64,000 bases of DNA from Variovorax boronicumulans. GTDB taxonomy: Bacteria; Pseudomonadota; Gammaproteobacteria; Burkholderiales; Burkholderiaceae_C. Of the stretch, positions 16,600 to 25,047 are shown piece by piece (within the stretch, counting starts at the first letter, position 1; every line of letters starts with the position of its first letter). The DNA is taken from positions 372,001 through 436,000 of the forward strand of contig NZ_JAUSSG010000002.1 of NCBI RefSeq assembly GCF_030812215.1. Reading direction: 5' to 3'. The notes below the pieces were generated by a model that was given only the letters and a program-made list of their open reading frames with translations, had not been told where the DNA came from and made no database searches. Made by a program: the position numbers and the translations under genes.

Positions 16600-16638
16600 C
16601 AAAGAAAAACGGGTCAGAGCTTGTGGCTCTAACCCGTT
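16600..16638 (-). terminator. Intrinsic terminator after tRNA-Pro
   Basis: On the minus strand the stem AACGGGTTAGAGC pairs with GCTCTGACCCGTT (one mismatch, loop CACAA, 16608-16638), then runs into TTTTTCTTT. It lies 18 bp past the encoded CCA of the tRNA. Confidence 0.75.
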
Positions 16639-16655
16639 GATCTGACTAACGTTTT

Positions 16656-16732
16656 TGGTCGGTGTGAAAGGATTCGAACCTTCGACCCCTTGCACCCCAT
16701 GCAAGTGCGCTACCAGGCTGCGCCACACACCG
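16656..16732 (-). tRNA. tRNA-Pro (anticodon GGG)
   Basis: 77-nt cloverleaf with encoded CCA. Acceptor stem CGGTGTG/CACACCG, D-arm GCGCAGCCTGGTAGCGC, anticodon stem CTTGC/GCAAG with loop ATGGGGT (anticodon GGG), T-arm loop GGTTCGAATCC. It reads Pro codons CCC and CCT. Located 26 bp after the merR-type gene on the same strand, probably processed from or near the end of the operon, and followed by an intrinsic terminator. Confidence 0.95.
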
Positions 16733-16758
16733 AAGCCTGCGATTATAGCCGGCTGAAA

Positions 16759-17217
16759 TCAGCGTCCGACGGTCAGAAGCTCACGAATTTCAAAAAGCTC
16801 ACGGCGAAGGTGCAACAACTGCGACAGATCAACGGTGCGCGGCGCGGTCTGGTCGGGGCTGTCCTGCACCACGGCAGCGTCGAATTCTTCTTGGTCGATC
16901 TCAATCGCTTCCATGCCTTCGAGCGGCACTTCCCCGGCCTTGCGGCGATCGCGCTCGCCTTGCACGAGTTCTTGCAGCTTGTTGCGTGCACCGCTGATCG
17001 TGAAGCCCTGGTCATAGAGCAGGTCGCGGATGCGGCGAATCATGAGCACCTCGTGGTGCTGGTAGTAGCGGCGGTTGCCGCGGCGCTTCATGGGCCGCAG
17101 CTGCGTGAACTCTTGTTCCCAGTAGCGCAGCACATGCGGCTTGACGCCGCAGAGTTCACCGACTTCACCGATGGTGAAGTAGCGTTTGACAGGAATCGGC
17201 GGGAGCGCTTTCTCCAT
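16759..17217 (-). CDS. MerR family transcriptional regulator
   Basis: 152-residue MerR-type protein: the winged helix KRYFTIGEVGELCGVKPHVL and the RYWEQEFTQLRPMKRRGNRR segment (about residues 11-50), followed by a helix (LMIRRIRDLLYDQGFTISGA) and a long acidic C-terminal part without metal-binding cysteines. Effector unknown. It is the last protein gene of the translation operon, 73 bp after ihfA; this ihfA-merR pair is common in beta- and gammaproteobacteria. The start at 17217 (MEKALPP) was preferred; an ATG three codons upstream is possible. Confidence 0.88.
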   Translation of the reverse strand: MEKALPPIPVKRYFTIGEVGELCGVKPHVLRYWEQEFTQLRPMKRRGNRRYYQHHEVLMIRRIRDLLYDQGFTISGARNKLQELVQGERDRRKAGEVPLEGMEAIEIDQEEFDAAVVQDSPDQTAPRTVDLSQLLHLRRELFEIRELLTVGR

Positions 17218-17290
17218 TATTTCCATTGAAATCAAGACGGTGCGCGGGAAACCTGAGAGATTACTCTACGCAACCGCCGAGCACCAAGCA

Positions 17291-17662
17291 CTATTCGGAG
17301 CCCAGGCTCCACTCGACTTCGGATGCACCGCCCTGCTCGATACTTCCGTGGATCTGCTCCTTCAGCTTGGCGCTCGCATGGAACGTGGCAACGCGGCGTT
17401 CGCCGATCGGAATGGCCTCGCCGGTGCGCGGATTGCGGCCGGGCCGCGGCGCCTTCACGCGGATCTGGAAGTTGCCGAAGCCGGAGATCTTCACGTCCGT
17501 GCCTTCGATCAGGCTGTTGGCCACGAGCTCGAAGAACGCCTCGACCATGTCTTTGGACTCGCGCTTGTTGAGGCCGATCTGCTCGAACAGCAGGTCGGCC
17601 AGGTGCGCCTTGGTGAGCGCCGGCGTTTCGAGGGCCTCGAGCGTGAATTCGGCAGCGTTCAT
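17291..17662 (-). CDS. ihfA: Integration host factor subunit alpha
   Basis: 123-residue DNA-bending protein of the HU/IHF fold, forming a heterodimer with IhfB. Signatures: ALTKAHLADLLFEQIGLNKRESKDMVEAFF and the beta-arm GFGNFQIRVKAPRPGRNPRTGE (the RPGRNPKTGE-type DNA-clamp loop with the intercalating Pro). It carries N- and C-terminal extensions compared with the ~99-aa E. coli protein. GAGAGG six bases upstream supports the ATG at 17662; it begins two bases after the pheT stop, so translation is coupled, as in E. coli pheT-ihfA. Confidence 0.97.
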   Translation of the reverse strand: MNAAEFTLEALETPALTKAHLADLLFEQIGLNKRESKDMVEAFFELVANSLIEGTDVKISGFGNFQIRVKAPRPGRNPRTGEAIPIGERRVATFHASAKLKEQIHGSIEQGGASEVEWSLGSE

Positions 17663-17664
17663 CT

Positions 17665-20106
17665 TCATCCTCTCAAGCGGCCGCCGACCTTGGCGCCCAG
17701 TTGTTCGACGATGGCACGGACCGCGGGCTCGACCTGCTCGTCCGTGAGGGTGGCGCTGTCGCTCTGGAAACTCAGGCGCACCGCCATGCTCTTCTCCCCT
17801 TGTGCCAGAGCGCCGGGTGCTGCGACCGCTCCGTCCCGCAGCGGCTGCGGACGGTAGATGTCGAACAGCGTCGCATCGCGCAGCAGCCCCTGCGCAGCCG
17901 TGGTGGCGCGGATCGCTTGCATCAGGGCGTCGTGCGTAACGGCCTCGGCGACCACGACCGCGATGTCGCGCTCGACAGCCTGGTGCTTGGGCACCGGCTG
18001 CGCCACCGGCACGGGGCGCGCGGTGACGGCATCGAGGTCGAGTTCGAACAGCACGGGTGCCTGTGCGAAGTCCCACTTCTGGCGCCAGCGCGGATGCAGC
18101 TCTCCGACGAAACCGATGGCCTTGCCGTCAACCGAAACGCGGGCCGAACGGCCGGGGTGCAGCGCGGGATGCTCGGCCGGCTCGAAGCTCGGCACCAGCG
18201 GCGCGAGCAGCGCCTCGACATCGCCCTTGACGTCGTAGAAATCGATGCGCTGCGGCTTGCCGTCCCAGCGCGCTTCATCGGCATCGCCCCAGGCGAGACC
18301 CGCCACGCGCATCGGCTGGTTCACACCGCGCACGGTGCTGTCGGTGGTGACGACGCTGTCGTCGCGCATGAACACGCGGCCCAGTTCAAAAACGCGCACG
18401 CGCGGTGCCTTGCGATCAAGGTTGAACTTCAGCACCTGCAGCAGCGAGCCCATCAGCGACGAGCGCATCACACTCATCTGGCTGGCAATGGGGTTCAGCA
18501 GCTTGACGGGGTTGGCGTTGCCGGCAAGGTCTTGCTCCCAATGCGCTTCGACAAAGCTGAAGTTGATGGTTTCCTGGTAACCGAGCGCGGCGATGCTGCG
18601 ACGCACGGCGAAGCGGCTGCGCTGCGCTTCAGGCCGCACACGGGCGGTGATCGGTGCAAGCGGTGCGATGGTCGGCAGGTTGTTGAAGCCGATCAAGCGC
18701 GCGACTTCTTCGATCAGGTCTTCTTCGATCAGCAGGTCGAAGCGATGCGGCGGCGGGGTCACGGTCAACGTGCCCTCGCCTTCGGTGATTGCGAAACCGA
18801 GGCGATTCAGCGCATCAGCACATTGCGCCTGCGTGAGCGGCATGCCGATCACGCGCGCGGCGCGCGCCACACGCAGCGTGACGGGCACGGCCGCAGGCAC
18901 GTGCAGCGTCTGGTCGTCCATCTTGCCGGCTTCGCCGCCGCAGATATCGATGATCAATTGCGTGATGCGCTCGATGATCTCGACGCTGCGGCTCGGATCC
19001 ACGCCGCGCTCGTAGCGGTGACCCGCATCGGTGGAGAAGTTGAAGCGGCGCGAACGCCCCTGCACGGCTTCGGGCCACCAGAACGCGGCCTCGACATAGA
19101 TATTGCGGGTGTCGTCCGAGACCGAGGTCGCGTCGCCGCCCATGATGCCGGCCAGCGATTCGACCTCGCGGTCGTCGGCGATCACGCCGACCTTGTCGTC
19201 TACGGTGATCGTGGTGCCGTTCAGCAGCTTGAGCTGTTCGCCCGCCTTGCCCCAGCGCACCGTGAGGCCGCCGTGGATCTTGTCGAGGTCGAAGATGTGG
19301 CTGGGTTGACCGTACTCGAACATCACGTAGTTCGAGATGTCGACCAACGGCGTCACGCTGCGTTGGCCGCAGCGCGCGAGGCGCTCGACCATCCAGGCGG
19401 GCGTGGCGACCTTGGTGTTCACGCCACGCACGATGCGTCCGGAGAAGCGGCCGCAGAGTTCGGGCGCTTCGACCTTGACGGGCAGCACGTCGTTGAACGA
19501 GGTGCCCACGGGCGTGATCGTCGGCGTCTTGAGCGGCGTACCGGTGAGCGCCGCGAGTTCGCGCGCGACACCGTAAACGCTGAGGCCGTGCGCAAGGTTG
19601 GGCGTGAGCTTAAGGGTCAGCAGCGCGTCGTCGAGCTTGAGCACGTCGCGCACGTCGGCACCGATGGGCGCATCGGCGTCGAGCTCGAGGAGGCCGCCGT
19701 GGTCTTCGCTCAGCTTCAGTTCGCGTGCCGAGCACAGCATGCCCTGGCTCTCGACGCCGCGGAGCTTGCCCAGCTTGATGAGAAACGGCTTGCCGTCTTC
19801 ACCGGGCGGCAGCTCTGCGCCCACGAGCGCGCAAGGCACCTTGATGCCAACACGCGCATTGGGCGCGCCGCACACGATGTTGAGCAACTCGCCCTGCCCC
19901 GCATCGACCTGGCACACGCGAAGGCGATCCGCATTCGGGTGTTGAACCGCTTCCTTGATTTCGCCGACGACGATGCGCGTGAAAGGCGGCGCCACCGGTC
20001 GGCGCTCTTCGACCTCGAAACCGCCCATGGTGAGCGTTTCGGCCAATGTGGCGCTGTCGAGGGGCGGGTTGCAGAACTCGCGCAGCCAGGATTCCGGGAA
20101 TTGCAT
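17665..20106 (-). CDS. pheT: Phenylalanyl-tRNA synthetase beta subunit
   Basis: 813-residue beta subunit of the alpha2-beta2 enzyme that charges tRNA-Phe. Domains in order: N-terminal strand (MQFPESWLREFCNPP), EMAPII-like tRNA-binding OB domain about 40-150 (IVVGEIKEAVQHPNADRLRVC), B3/B4 editing domain, B5 domain, catalytic-like core, and a C-terminal ferredoxin-like anticodon-binding domain (VPKHQAVERDIAVVV). Length is the usual one for the family. 38 bp after pheS and immediately before ihfA. Confidence 0.98.
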   Translation of the reverse strand: MQFPESWLREFCNPPLDSATLAETLTMGGFEVEERRPVAPPFTRIVVGEIKEAVQHPNADRLRVCQVDAGQGELLNIVCGAPNARVGIKVPCALVGAELPPGEDGKPFLIKLGKLRGVESQGMLCSARELKLSEDHGGLLELDADAPIGADVRDVLKLDDALLTLKLTPNLAHGLSVYGVARELAALTGTPLKTPTITPVGTSFNDVLPVKVEAPELCGRFSGRIVRGVNTKVATPAWMVERLARCGQRSVTPLVDISNYVMFEYGQPSHIFDLDKIHGGLTVRWGKAGEQLKLLNGTTITVDDKVGVIADDREVESLAGIMGGDATSVSDDTRNIYVEAAFWWPEAVQGRSRRFNFSTDAGHRYERGVDPSRSVEIIERITQLIIDICGGEAGKMDDQTLHVPAAVPVTLRVARAARVIGMPLTQAQCADALNRLGFAITEGEGTLTVTPPPHRFDLLIEEDLIEEVARLIGFNNLPTIAPLAPITARVRPEAQRSRFAVRRSIAALGYQETINFSFVEAHWEQDLAGNANPVKLLNPIASQMSVMRSSLMGSLLQVLKFNLDRKAPRVRVFELGRVFMRDDSVVTTDSTVRGVNQPMRVAGLAWGDADEARWDGKPQRIDFYDVKGDVEALLAPLVPSFEPAEHPALHPGRSARVSVDGKAIGFVGELHPRWRQKWDFAQAPVLFELDLDAVTARPVPVAQPVPKHQAVERDIAVVVAEAVTHDALMQAIRATTAAQGLLRDATLFDIYRPQPLRDGAVAAPGALAQGEKSMAVRLSFQSDSATLTDEQVEPAVRAIVEQLGAKVGGRLRG

Positions 20107-20144
20107 CTCTTCGATCTCGATCTGGTTTTTCTGGGGATAAGGGC

Positions 20145-21221
20145 TTATTGGAACTGCGAGAGAAAACGCAGGTCGCCGTCGAAGAAGAGGCGCAGGTCGT
20201 TCACGCCGTAGCGCAGCATCGTGAGCCGATCAGGGCCCATGCCGAAGGCGAAGCCGATGTAGCGCTCGGGATCGAGCCCCATGTTGCGCACGACATTCGG
20301 ATGCACCTGGCCCGAGCCCGACACCTCGAGCCAGCGGCCGGCCAGCGGGCCGCTCGCGAACTGGATGTCGATCTCGGCGCTCGGCTCGGTGAACGGAAAG
20401 AAGCTCGGGCGGAAACGCAGCACGAGGTCGTCGCGTTCGAAGAAGGTGCGGCAGAAGTCGGTGAAGACGACCTTCAGGTCCTTGAAGCTCACGTTCTCGC
20501 CGAGCCACAGGCCTTCGCACTGATGGAACATCGGCGAGTGGGTGGCGTCGCTGTCGACGCGGTAGGTTCGGCCGGGGGCGATCACGCGGATCTCGGGCGC
20601 CTTCACGGTGCCGGTGGTGTCAGCTGCAGCAGCGGCGAATTCGGCCGCGTACTTCTTGATGTGCTGGTGTGCGTAGCGCACCTGCATCGGGCTGGTGTGC
20701 GGACGCAGGTTGTAGGGGATGCCGTCGTCGCCGTTCAGGTCGACATAGAAGGTGTCCTGCATCGAGCGCGCAGGATGGTTCGGCGGATTGTTGAGCGAGG
20801 TGAAGCTGTGCCAGTCGCTCTCGATCTCGGGGCCGTCGGCCACGTCGAAACCCATGCTCGAGAAGATCTCCTCGATGCGCTCGAGGGTACGGCTCACGGG
20901 GTGCAATCCGCCGGGGATGCGGCGGCGGCCGGGCAGGCTCACGTCGAGCGCTTCAGCGCGCAGCTGCTGGGAGAGTTCTTCGTCGGCCAATTGCTGGCGC
21001 CGATCGGTCAGCGCGGCCTCGATGGCCTGCTTGCCCACGTTGATCGCGGCGCCGCGGGACTTCTTCTCTTCGACACTCAGCGCGGCCATGCCCTTCATCA
21101 GCTCGGTGACGCGGCCCGACTTGCCGAGAAACAGGGCCTTGGCGTTTTCGAGCTCGGCGGGCGTCTTCGCTTGGGCGAAGGCGGCGCGTGCGGTGTCGAC
21201 CAGGGAGTCCAACTCGTTCAT
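20145..21221 (-). CDS. pheS: Phenylalanyl-tRNA synthetase alpha subunit
   Basis: 358-residue catalytic alpha subunit. N-terminal coiled coil about 1-85 ([23 protein letters not shown]), then the class II core with motif 2 ([39 protein letters not shown] is the conserved Phe-pocket stretch) and motif 3 in [13 protein letters not shown]. Works with PheT. An intrinsic-terminator-like hairpin lies in the rplT-pheS gap, so its level may be set partly by readthrough. Confidence 0.98.
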   Translation of the reverse strand: MNELDSLVDTARAAFAQAKTPAELENAKALFLGKSGRVTELMKGMAALSVEEKKSRGAAINVGKQAIEAALTDRRQQLADEELSQQLRAEALDVSLPGRRRIPGGLHPVSRTLERIEEIFSSMGFDVADGPEIESDWHSFTSLNNPPNHPARSMQDTFYVDLNGDDGIPYNLRPHTSPMQVRYAHQHIKKYAAEFAAAAADTTGTVKAPEIRVIAPGRTYRVDSDATHSPMFHQCEGLWLGENVSFKDLKVVFTDFCRTFFERDDLVLRFRPSFFPFTEPSAEIDIQFASGPLAGRWLEVSGSGQVHPNVVRNMGLDPERYIGFAFGMGPDRLTMLRYGVNDLRLFFDGDLRFLSQFQ

Positions 21222-21243
21222 AGCAACAAAAATCTTCGGGGGA

Positions 21244-21278
21244 AATAAAAAAGAGCTGGAGCCTTTTCAAGCGCCAGC
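21244..21278 (-). terminator. Terminator-like hairpin between rplT and pheS
   Basis: On the minus strand GCTGG-C-GC pairs with GC-T-CCAGC (one mismatch, eight-base loop TTGAAAAG), followed by TCTTTTTTATTT. It sits 23 bp before the pheS start. In E. coli this gap holds the pheM attenuator; here no Phe-rich peptide is visible in the gap, so this may only be a partial terminator. Confidence 0.55.
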
Positions 21279-21333
21279 CCTTGAGCCGTGGGCGCAGGAG
21301 GCTGCCCGGGGGCAGCACACCTGCTGTGCAGAA

Positions 21334-21693
21334 TCAAGCAGCCAGCTTGGCCTTGACCTGCTCCACGATGCCGGCAAATGCGGCCTTGTCGTGCACGGCG
21401 ATGTCCGCAAGCATCTTGCGGTCGATCTCGATACCGGCCTTGCGGATGCCATTGGCGAACTGGCTGTAGGTCAGGCCCAGTTCACGCGAGGCGGCGTTGA
21501 TACGCGCGATCCACAGCTGACGGAACACGCGCTTCTTGGTACGGCGGTCACGGTAGGCGTATTGGCCTGCCTTCATCACCGCCTGTTTGGCGACGCGGAA
21601 GACATTGCCGCGGCGACCGCGGAAACCCTTGGCGAGTGCGAGAACTTTCTTGTGGCGGGCGCGAGCCGTTACACCACGTTTGACGCGAGGCAT
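21334..21693 (-). CDS. rplT: 50S ribosomal protein L20
   Basis: 119-residue primary 23S-rRNA-binding protein. Basic N-terminal helix ([21 protein letters not shown]) and the globular part with [20 protein letters not shown] are signature segments. In other bacteria L20 represses the rpmI-rplT part of its own operon. 24 bp after rpmI. Confidence 0.98.
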   Translation of the reverse strand: MPRVKRGVTARARHKKVLALAKGFRGRRGNVFRVAKQAVMKAGQYAYRDRRTKKRVFRQLWIARINAASRELGLTYSQFANGIRKAGIEIDRKMLADIAVHDKAAFAGIVEQVKAKLAA

Positions 21694-21717
21694 GTGTGTA
21701 CTCCTTGTTCGTCTGAG

Positions 21718-21921
21718 TTAAATGCCACGGCCGGGCAGCATGGCGGCGACAGAAACCATGTTGGTCTCATGCACTGCGACTGCACCACGGAGGTGACGCT
21801 TGTTCTTGGTGGTCTTCTTCGTCAAGATGTGACGCTTGAAGGCTTGACCGCGCTTGACGGTGCCACCGGGACGAACGCGGAAACGTTTTTTCGCGCTGCT
21901 CTTGGTCTTCATTTTGGGCAT
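21718..21921 (-). CDS. rpmI: 50S ribosomal protein L35
   Basis: 67-residue basic large-subunit protein, with the family start [16 protein letters not shown] and the [20 protein letters not shown] segment. Length is normal. It follows infC after a 163-bp gap, a plausible place for an L20-binding control structure, which I did not resolve. Confidence 0.97.
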   Translation of the reverse strand: MPKMKTKSSAKKRFRVRPGGTVKRGQAFKRHILTKKTTKNKRHLRGAVAVHETNMVSVAAMLPGRGI

Positions 21922-22084
21922 GTGAATGCTCCTTTAGTTTGTGCTCGTGAGGCGCCATGGATGCTCCATGAACTTGTTGGCCCCGAGACACTTCTTTATC
22001 TCGCCCCTGCCGCCCTTCTTGCGAAGCGCCGGCAAAGGCGAAATCTCTTCAAACCCCTAGCGACTGAAACCCTCGGCTTGCGCC

Positions 22085-22696
22085 TCAGGCCGTTGCGGGC
22101 GACGCTGCCGGTGCGGCTTCTGCCGCCGGCTTCGGCGCCCCGCCACCCGGCTTCTTGCGGCCCGGCGCGATCATCATGATCATCTGCCGGCCCTCGAGCT
22201 TCGGGAATTGCTCGACGATGATCAGGTCGCCCAGCTCATCGCGAATACGCTGCAAGAGCGCCAGGCCGAGTTCCTGGTGCGTAATCTCGCGGCCGCGAAA
22301 GCGCAGCGTGATCTTGCATTTGTCGCCCTCATCAAGAAAGCGCTTGATGTTGCGCATCTTGATGTTGTAGTCACCATCGTCGGTACCGGGCCGGAACTTG
22401 ATTTCCTTGACCTCGATGACCTTCTGCTTTGACTTCGCCTCGGCCGCCTTCTTCTGCTCGTGGTACTTGAACTTGCCGTACTCGATCAGGCGACAAACCG
22501 GCGGATTGGCCGCCGCGACGACCTCCACCAGATCCACATCGGCCTCGCCAGCGAGGCGCAACGCCTCCGAGAGGCTCATAACACCCAATGGCTCGTTTTC
22601 CGGGCCTACAAGGCGGACTTCCGGGGCCATGATTTCCCGGTTCAGGCGGTGTTGGCGTTCCTCGCGGTGGCGGCGGTCGCGAAATGCAGTAGCGAT
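22085..22696 (-). CDS. infC: Translation initiation factor IF-3 (AUC start)
   Basis: 203 residues if started at ATC 22696. The first ATG in frame (22630) would remove 22 residues ([20 protein letters not shown]...) that belong to the IF-3 N-terminal domain just before the conserved [16 protein letters not shown] lies eight bases before ATC 22696, ideal spacing, and no ATG, GTG or TTG is placed so. A non-AUG start (AUU in E. coli) is the known basis of IF-3 autoregulation, since IF-3 rejects such codons. The C-terminal domain ([18 protein letters not shown]) and a Pro/Ala-rich tail follow. Confidence 0.93.
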   Translation of the reverse strand: MATAFRDRRHREERQHRLNREIMAPEVRLVGPENEPLGVMSLSEALRLAGEADVDLVEVVAAANPPVCRLIEYGKFKYHEQKKAAEAKSKQKVIEVKEIKFRPGTDDGDYNIKMRNIKRFLDEGDKCKITLRFRGREITHQELGLALLQRIRDELGDLIIVEQFPKLEGRQMIMMIAPGRKKPGGGAPKPAAEAAPAASPATA

Positions 22697-22806
22697 GGTC
22701 AGAATCCTTCAAAATTTGCTACAAAATCTGTAGCGAACGCCGGTCAGTCCTCGCGGACAAGCGGCACGATTTGGCTGGGAAACATATGGGGTGTTTCAGA
22801 GACAAA

Positions 22807-24714
22807 TCAACGCTTGTCGGCAACATCCTGGACGAGCCGTTGCACGAACGATTCGAGGGACATTGCTCCGAGGTCTTGATTGCCCCGGGCGCGCACTGCG
22901 ACGGCACCTGCTTCCTTTTCCTTGTCGCCCACGACGAGGATGTAAGGGAGCTTTTGCAACGAATGCTTCCGTATTTTATACGTAATCTTCTCGTTGTGCA
23001 GATCCAGCTGGACCCTAAGCCCTTGATTTTGCAGCGTTTTCGCAACTTGCGCAGCGTAATCGGCTTGTCCTTCGCTGATATTGAGCACCGCGACCTGCAC
23101 CGGAGCAAGCCACGCGGGCAATGCTCCGGCATGGTGTTCGATCAGCATGCCGATGAAGCGCTCCAGGCTGCCCACGATGGCACGGTGCAGCATCACCGGG
23201 TGCGCACGGCCGCTCGATTCCGTCACGTATTCGCCGCCCAGGCGCTCGGCCGTGTTGAAGTCGACCTGCATCGTGCCGCATTGCCACTGGCGGCCGATGG
23301 CATCGCGCAGCGTGTATTCGATCTTCGGACCGTAGAAGGCGCCATCGCCCGGCGAAATGATGAAGTCGACGCCCGAGCGCCGCAGCGATTCCATCACCGC
23401 ATGCTCCGCCTTGTCCCACAGCTCGTCGGAACCGACACGGTTCTCCGGTCGCGTCGCAACCTTGTAGAGGATGTCCGTGAAGCCGAAGTCGGCATAGACC
23501 TTCTGCAATTGCTCCGTGTAGGCGATGCACTCATCGAGGATTTGGTCTTCTGTACAGAAAATGTGCCCGTCGTCCTGCGTGAAGCCGCGCACGCGCATGA
23601 TGCCGTGCAGCGCGCCACTGGGTTCATTTCGGTGGCACTGACCGAACTCGCCGTAGCGCAGCGGCAGGTCGCGATAGCTGCGCAGGTCCGACTTGAAGAT
23701 CAGCACGTGGCCCGGGCAGTTCATCGGCTTCAGCGCGTACTCGCGCTTTTCCGACTCCGTCGTGAACATGTTGTCGCGGTAGTTCTGCCAGTGGCCCGTT
23801 TTCTCCCATAGGCTCTTGTCGAGGATTTGCGGGCCCTTCACCTCCCAGTAGCCCGTGTCGCGGTAGATGCCGCGCATGTATTGCTCGACTGCCTGCCAGA
23901 CCGCCCACCCTTTGGGATGCCAGAACACCACGCCCGGCGCCACTTCGTCGATGTGGAACAGGTCGAGCTCCTTGCCGAGCCTGCGGTGATCGCGCTTTTC
24001 GGCTTCCTCGATGCGCTGGATGTACTGGTCGAGCTGCTTCTTGTCGGCCCAGGCCGTGCCGTAGATGCGTTGCAGTTGCTCGTTCTTGGCATCGCCGCGC
24101 CAGTAGGCGCCGGCCAGCTTCGTGAGCTTGAAGACCTTCAGGAAACGCGTGTTCGGCACGTGCGGGCCACGGCACATATCGACGTATTCCTGGTGGTAGT
24201 AGAGGCCCATGGCTTGCTCGTCGGGCATGTCCTCGACGAGGCGCAGCTTGTAGTCTTCACCACGCGACTTGAAGACCTCGATCACCTCGGCGCGCGGCGT
24301 CATCTTCTTGACGACGTCGTAGTCCTGCGCGATCAGCTCGCGCATGCGCGCCTCGATCGCGGCCATGTCCTCGGGCGTGAAGGGGCGCTCGTAGGAAATG
24401 TCGTAATAGAAGCCTTCCTCAATCACCGGGCCGATCACCATCTTGGCCGTCGGGTAGAGCTGCTTGACCGCATGGCCGACCAGGTGGGCCGTCGAGTGAC
24501 GAATGATCTCCAGGCCCTCGTCGTCCCTGGGCGTGATGATCTGGAGCTTGGCGTCGTGGTCGATGACGTCACTGGCATCGACGAGCCGGCCGTCGACCTT
24601 GCCGGCCACCGTCATCTTGGCCAGGCCGGGGCCGATGGATTGAGCGACTTCGGCCACCGAAACCGGGCCTGGGAACTCGCGGCGCGAGTTGTCGGGGAGC
24701 GTGATCTGGATCAT
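22807..24714 (-). CDS. thrS: Threonyl-tRNA synthetase
   Basis: 635-residue class II synthetase. N-terminal TGS domain about 1-60 ([19 protein letters not shown]), second additional editing domain about 65-225 ([15 protein letters not shown] carries the HxxxH motif), catalytic core about 240-530 with the zinc ligand Cys in [10 protein letters not shown], and a C-terminal anticodon-binding domain. First structural gene of the thrS-infC-rpmI-rplT-pheST-ihfA operon, and directly downstream of a Phe-codon leader and terminator. The start at 24714 follows GAGGTTTCAC. Confidence 0.98.
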   Translation of the reverse strand: MIQITLPDNSRREFPGPVSVAEVAQSIGPGLAKMTVAGKVDGRLVDASDVIDHDAKLQIITPRDDEGLEIIRHSTAHLVGHAVKQLYPTAKMVIGPVIEEGFYYDISYERPFTPEDMAAIEARMRELIAQDYDVVKKMTPRAEVIEVFKSRGEDYKLRLVEDMPDEQAMGLYYHQEYVDMCRGPHVPNTRFLKVFKLTKLAGAYWRGDAKNEQLQRIYGTAWADKKQLDQYIQRIEEAEKRDHRRLGKELDLFHIDEVAPGVVFWHPKGWAVWQAVEQYMRGIYRDTGYWEVKGPQILDKSLWEKTGHWQNYRDNMFTTESEKREYALKPMNCPGHVLIFKSDLRSYRDLPLRYGEFGQCHRNEPSGALHGIMRVRGFTQDDGHIFCTEDQILDECIAYTEQLQKVYADFGFTDILYKVATRPENRVGSDELWDKAEHAVMESLRRSGVDFIISPGDGAFYGPKIEYTLRDAIGRQWQCGTMQVDFNTAERLGGEYVTESSGRAHPVMLHRAIVGSLERFIGMLIEHHAGALPAWLAPVQVAVLNISEGQADYAAQVAKTLQNQGLRVQLDLHNEKITYKIRKHSLQKLPYILVVGDKEKEAGAVAVRARGNQDLGAMSLESFVQRLVQDVADKR

Positions 24715-24729
24715 GTGAAACCTCGGGAG

Positions 24730-24763
24730 AAAAACAAAAAAAGCGCGGTGGATGCCGCGCTTT
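24730..24763 (-). terminator. Attenuator terminator in the thrS leader
   Basis: 9-bp perfect stem AAAGCGCGG/CCGCGCTTT-type (24740-24748 with 24755-24763, six-base loop) followed on the minus strand by TTTTTGTTTT, ending about 16 bp before the thrS start. Its 5' arm (24755-24761) can pair instead with 24793-24799, just past the leader-peptide stop codon, which would form an antiterminator. Confidence 0.85.
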
Positions 24764-24800
24764 GCTTGGTTGGAAGCTGGAAGAAACCAGCGAGCGCGGG

Positions 24801-24875
24801 CTACCGGCTCTTTCCTTCGACCGCGTCGAAGAAGAAAAAGCCGCTCGATCCTTGCGGAGTAGTTCGCGGTGTCAT
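24801..24875 (-). CDS. Phe-rich leader peptide of the thrS-pheST operon, 24 aa
   Basis: ATG 24875 to TAG 24801-24803, with AAAGG ten bases upstream. The 24-residue peptide starts MTPRTTPQG and has four consecutive Phe at residues 13-16 (codons UUU UUC UUC UUC at 24839-24828), followed by DAVEGKSR. Segment CGAGCG (24847-24842) just before the Phe codons can pair with CGCUCG (24796-24791) after the stop; that same segment can alternatively pair with the terminator's 5' arm. This is the classic logic of PheM-type attenuation: stalling at Phe codons permits antitermination. Confidence 0.8.
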   Translation of the reverse strand: MTPRTTPQGSSGFFFFDAVEGKSR

Positions 24876-24918
24876 AACCAAGGTGCCTTTCTCGCTCTTG
24901 TTGAGTGCAGAGGCGGCG

Positions 24919-24924
24919 ATTCTA
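24919..24924 (-). promoter_or_regulatory. Possible -10 of the thrS operon promoter
   Basis: TAGAAT on the minus strand, placed about 45 bp upstream of the leader-peptide start. The same hexamer precedes several genes in this window. No clear -35 is seen at normal spacing. Confidence 0.35.
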
Positions 24925-24987
24925 ACTTCTGCCCGCTCGACCCGTGAGCCCGCGTTCTTTCGCCCCTGCGCCTCACCGGGCCGCCCG

Positions 24988-25015
24988 CAAAAAAGCCCGG
25001 CACATGGCCGGGCTT
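24988..25015 (-). terminator. Intrinsic terminator of aceA
   Basis: 9-bp stem AAGCCCGGC/GCCGGGCTT (24993-25001 and 25007-25015), loop of five, then a minus-strand TTTTTT run. It lies 33 bp after the aceA stop and separates it from the thrS operon promoter. Confidence 0.85.
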
Positions 25016-25047
25016 GAAAGTGACAGCGAAAGATCTGTGTCGGCAGA

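Noticed and set aside
16239..16655. Possible integrase or att site beside tRNA-Pro
   Set aside because: No repeated tRNA 3' segment and no recombinase-like sequence were found in the window.
24730..24763. Hairpin read as a terminator for a plus-strand transcript
   Set aside because: The T-run exists only on the minus strand, and the leader peptide and alternative pairing fit minus-strand attenuation of thrS.
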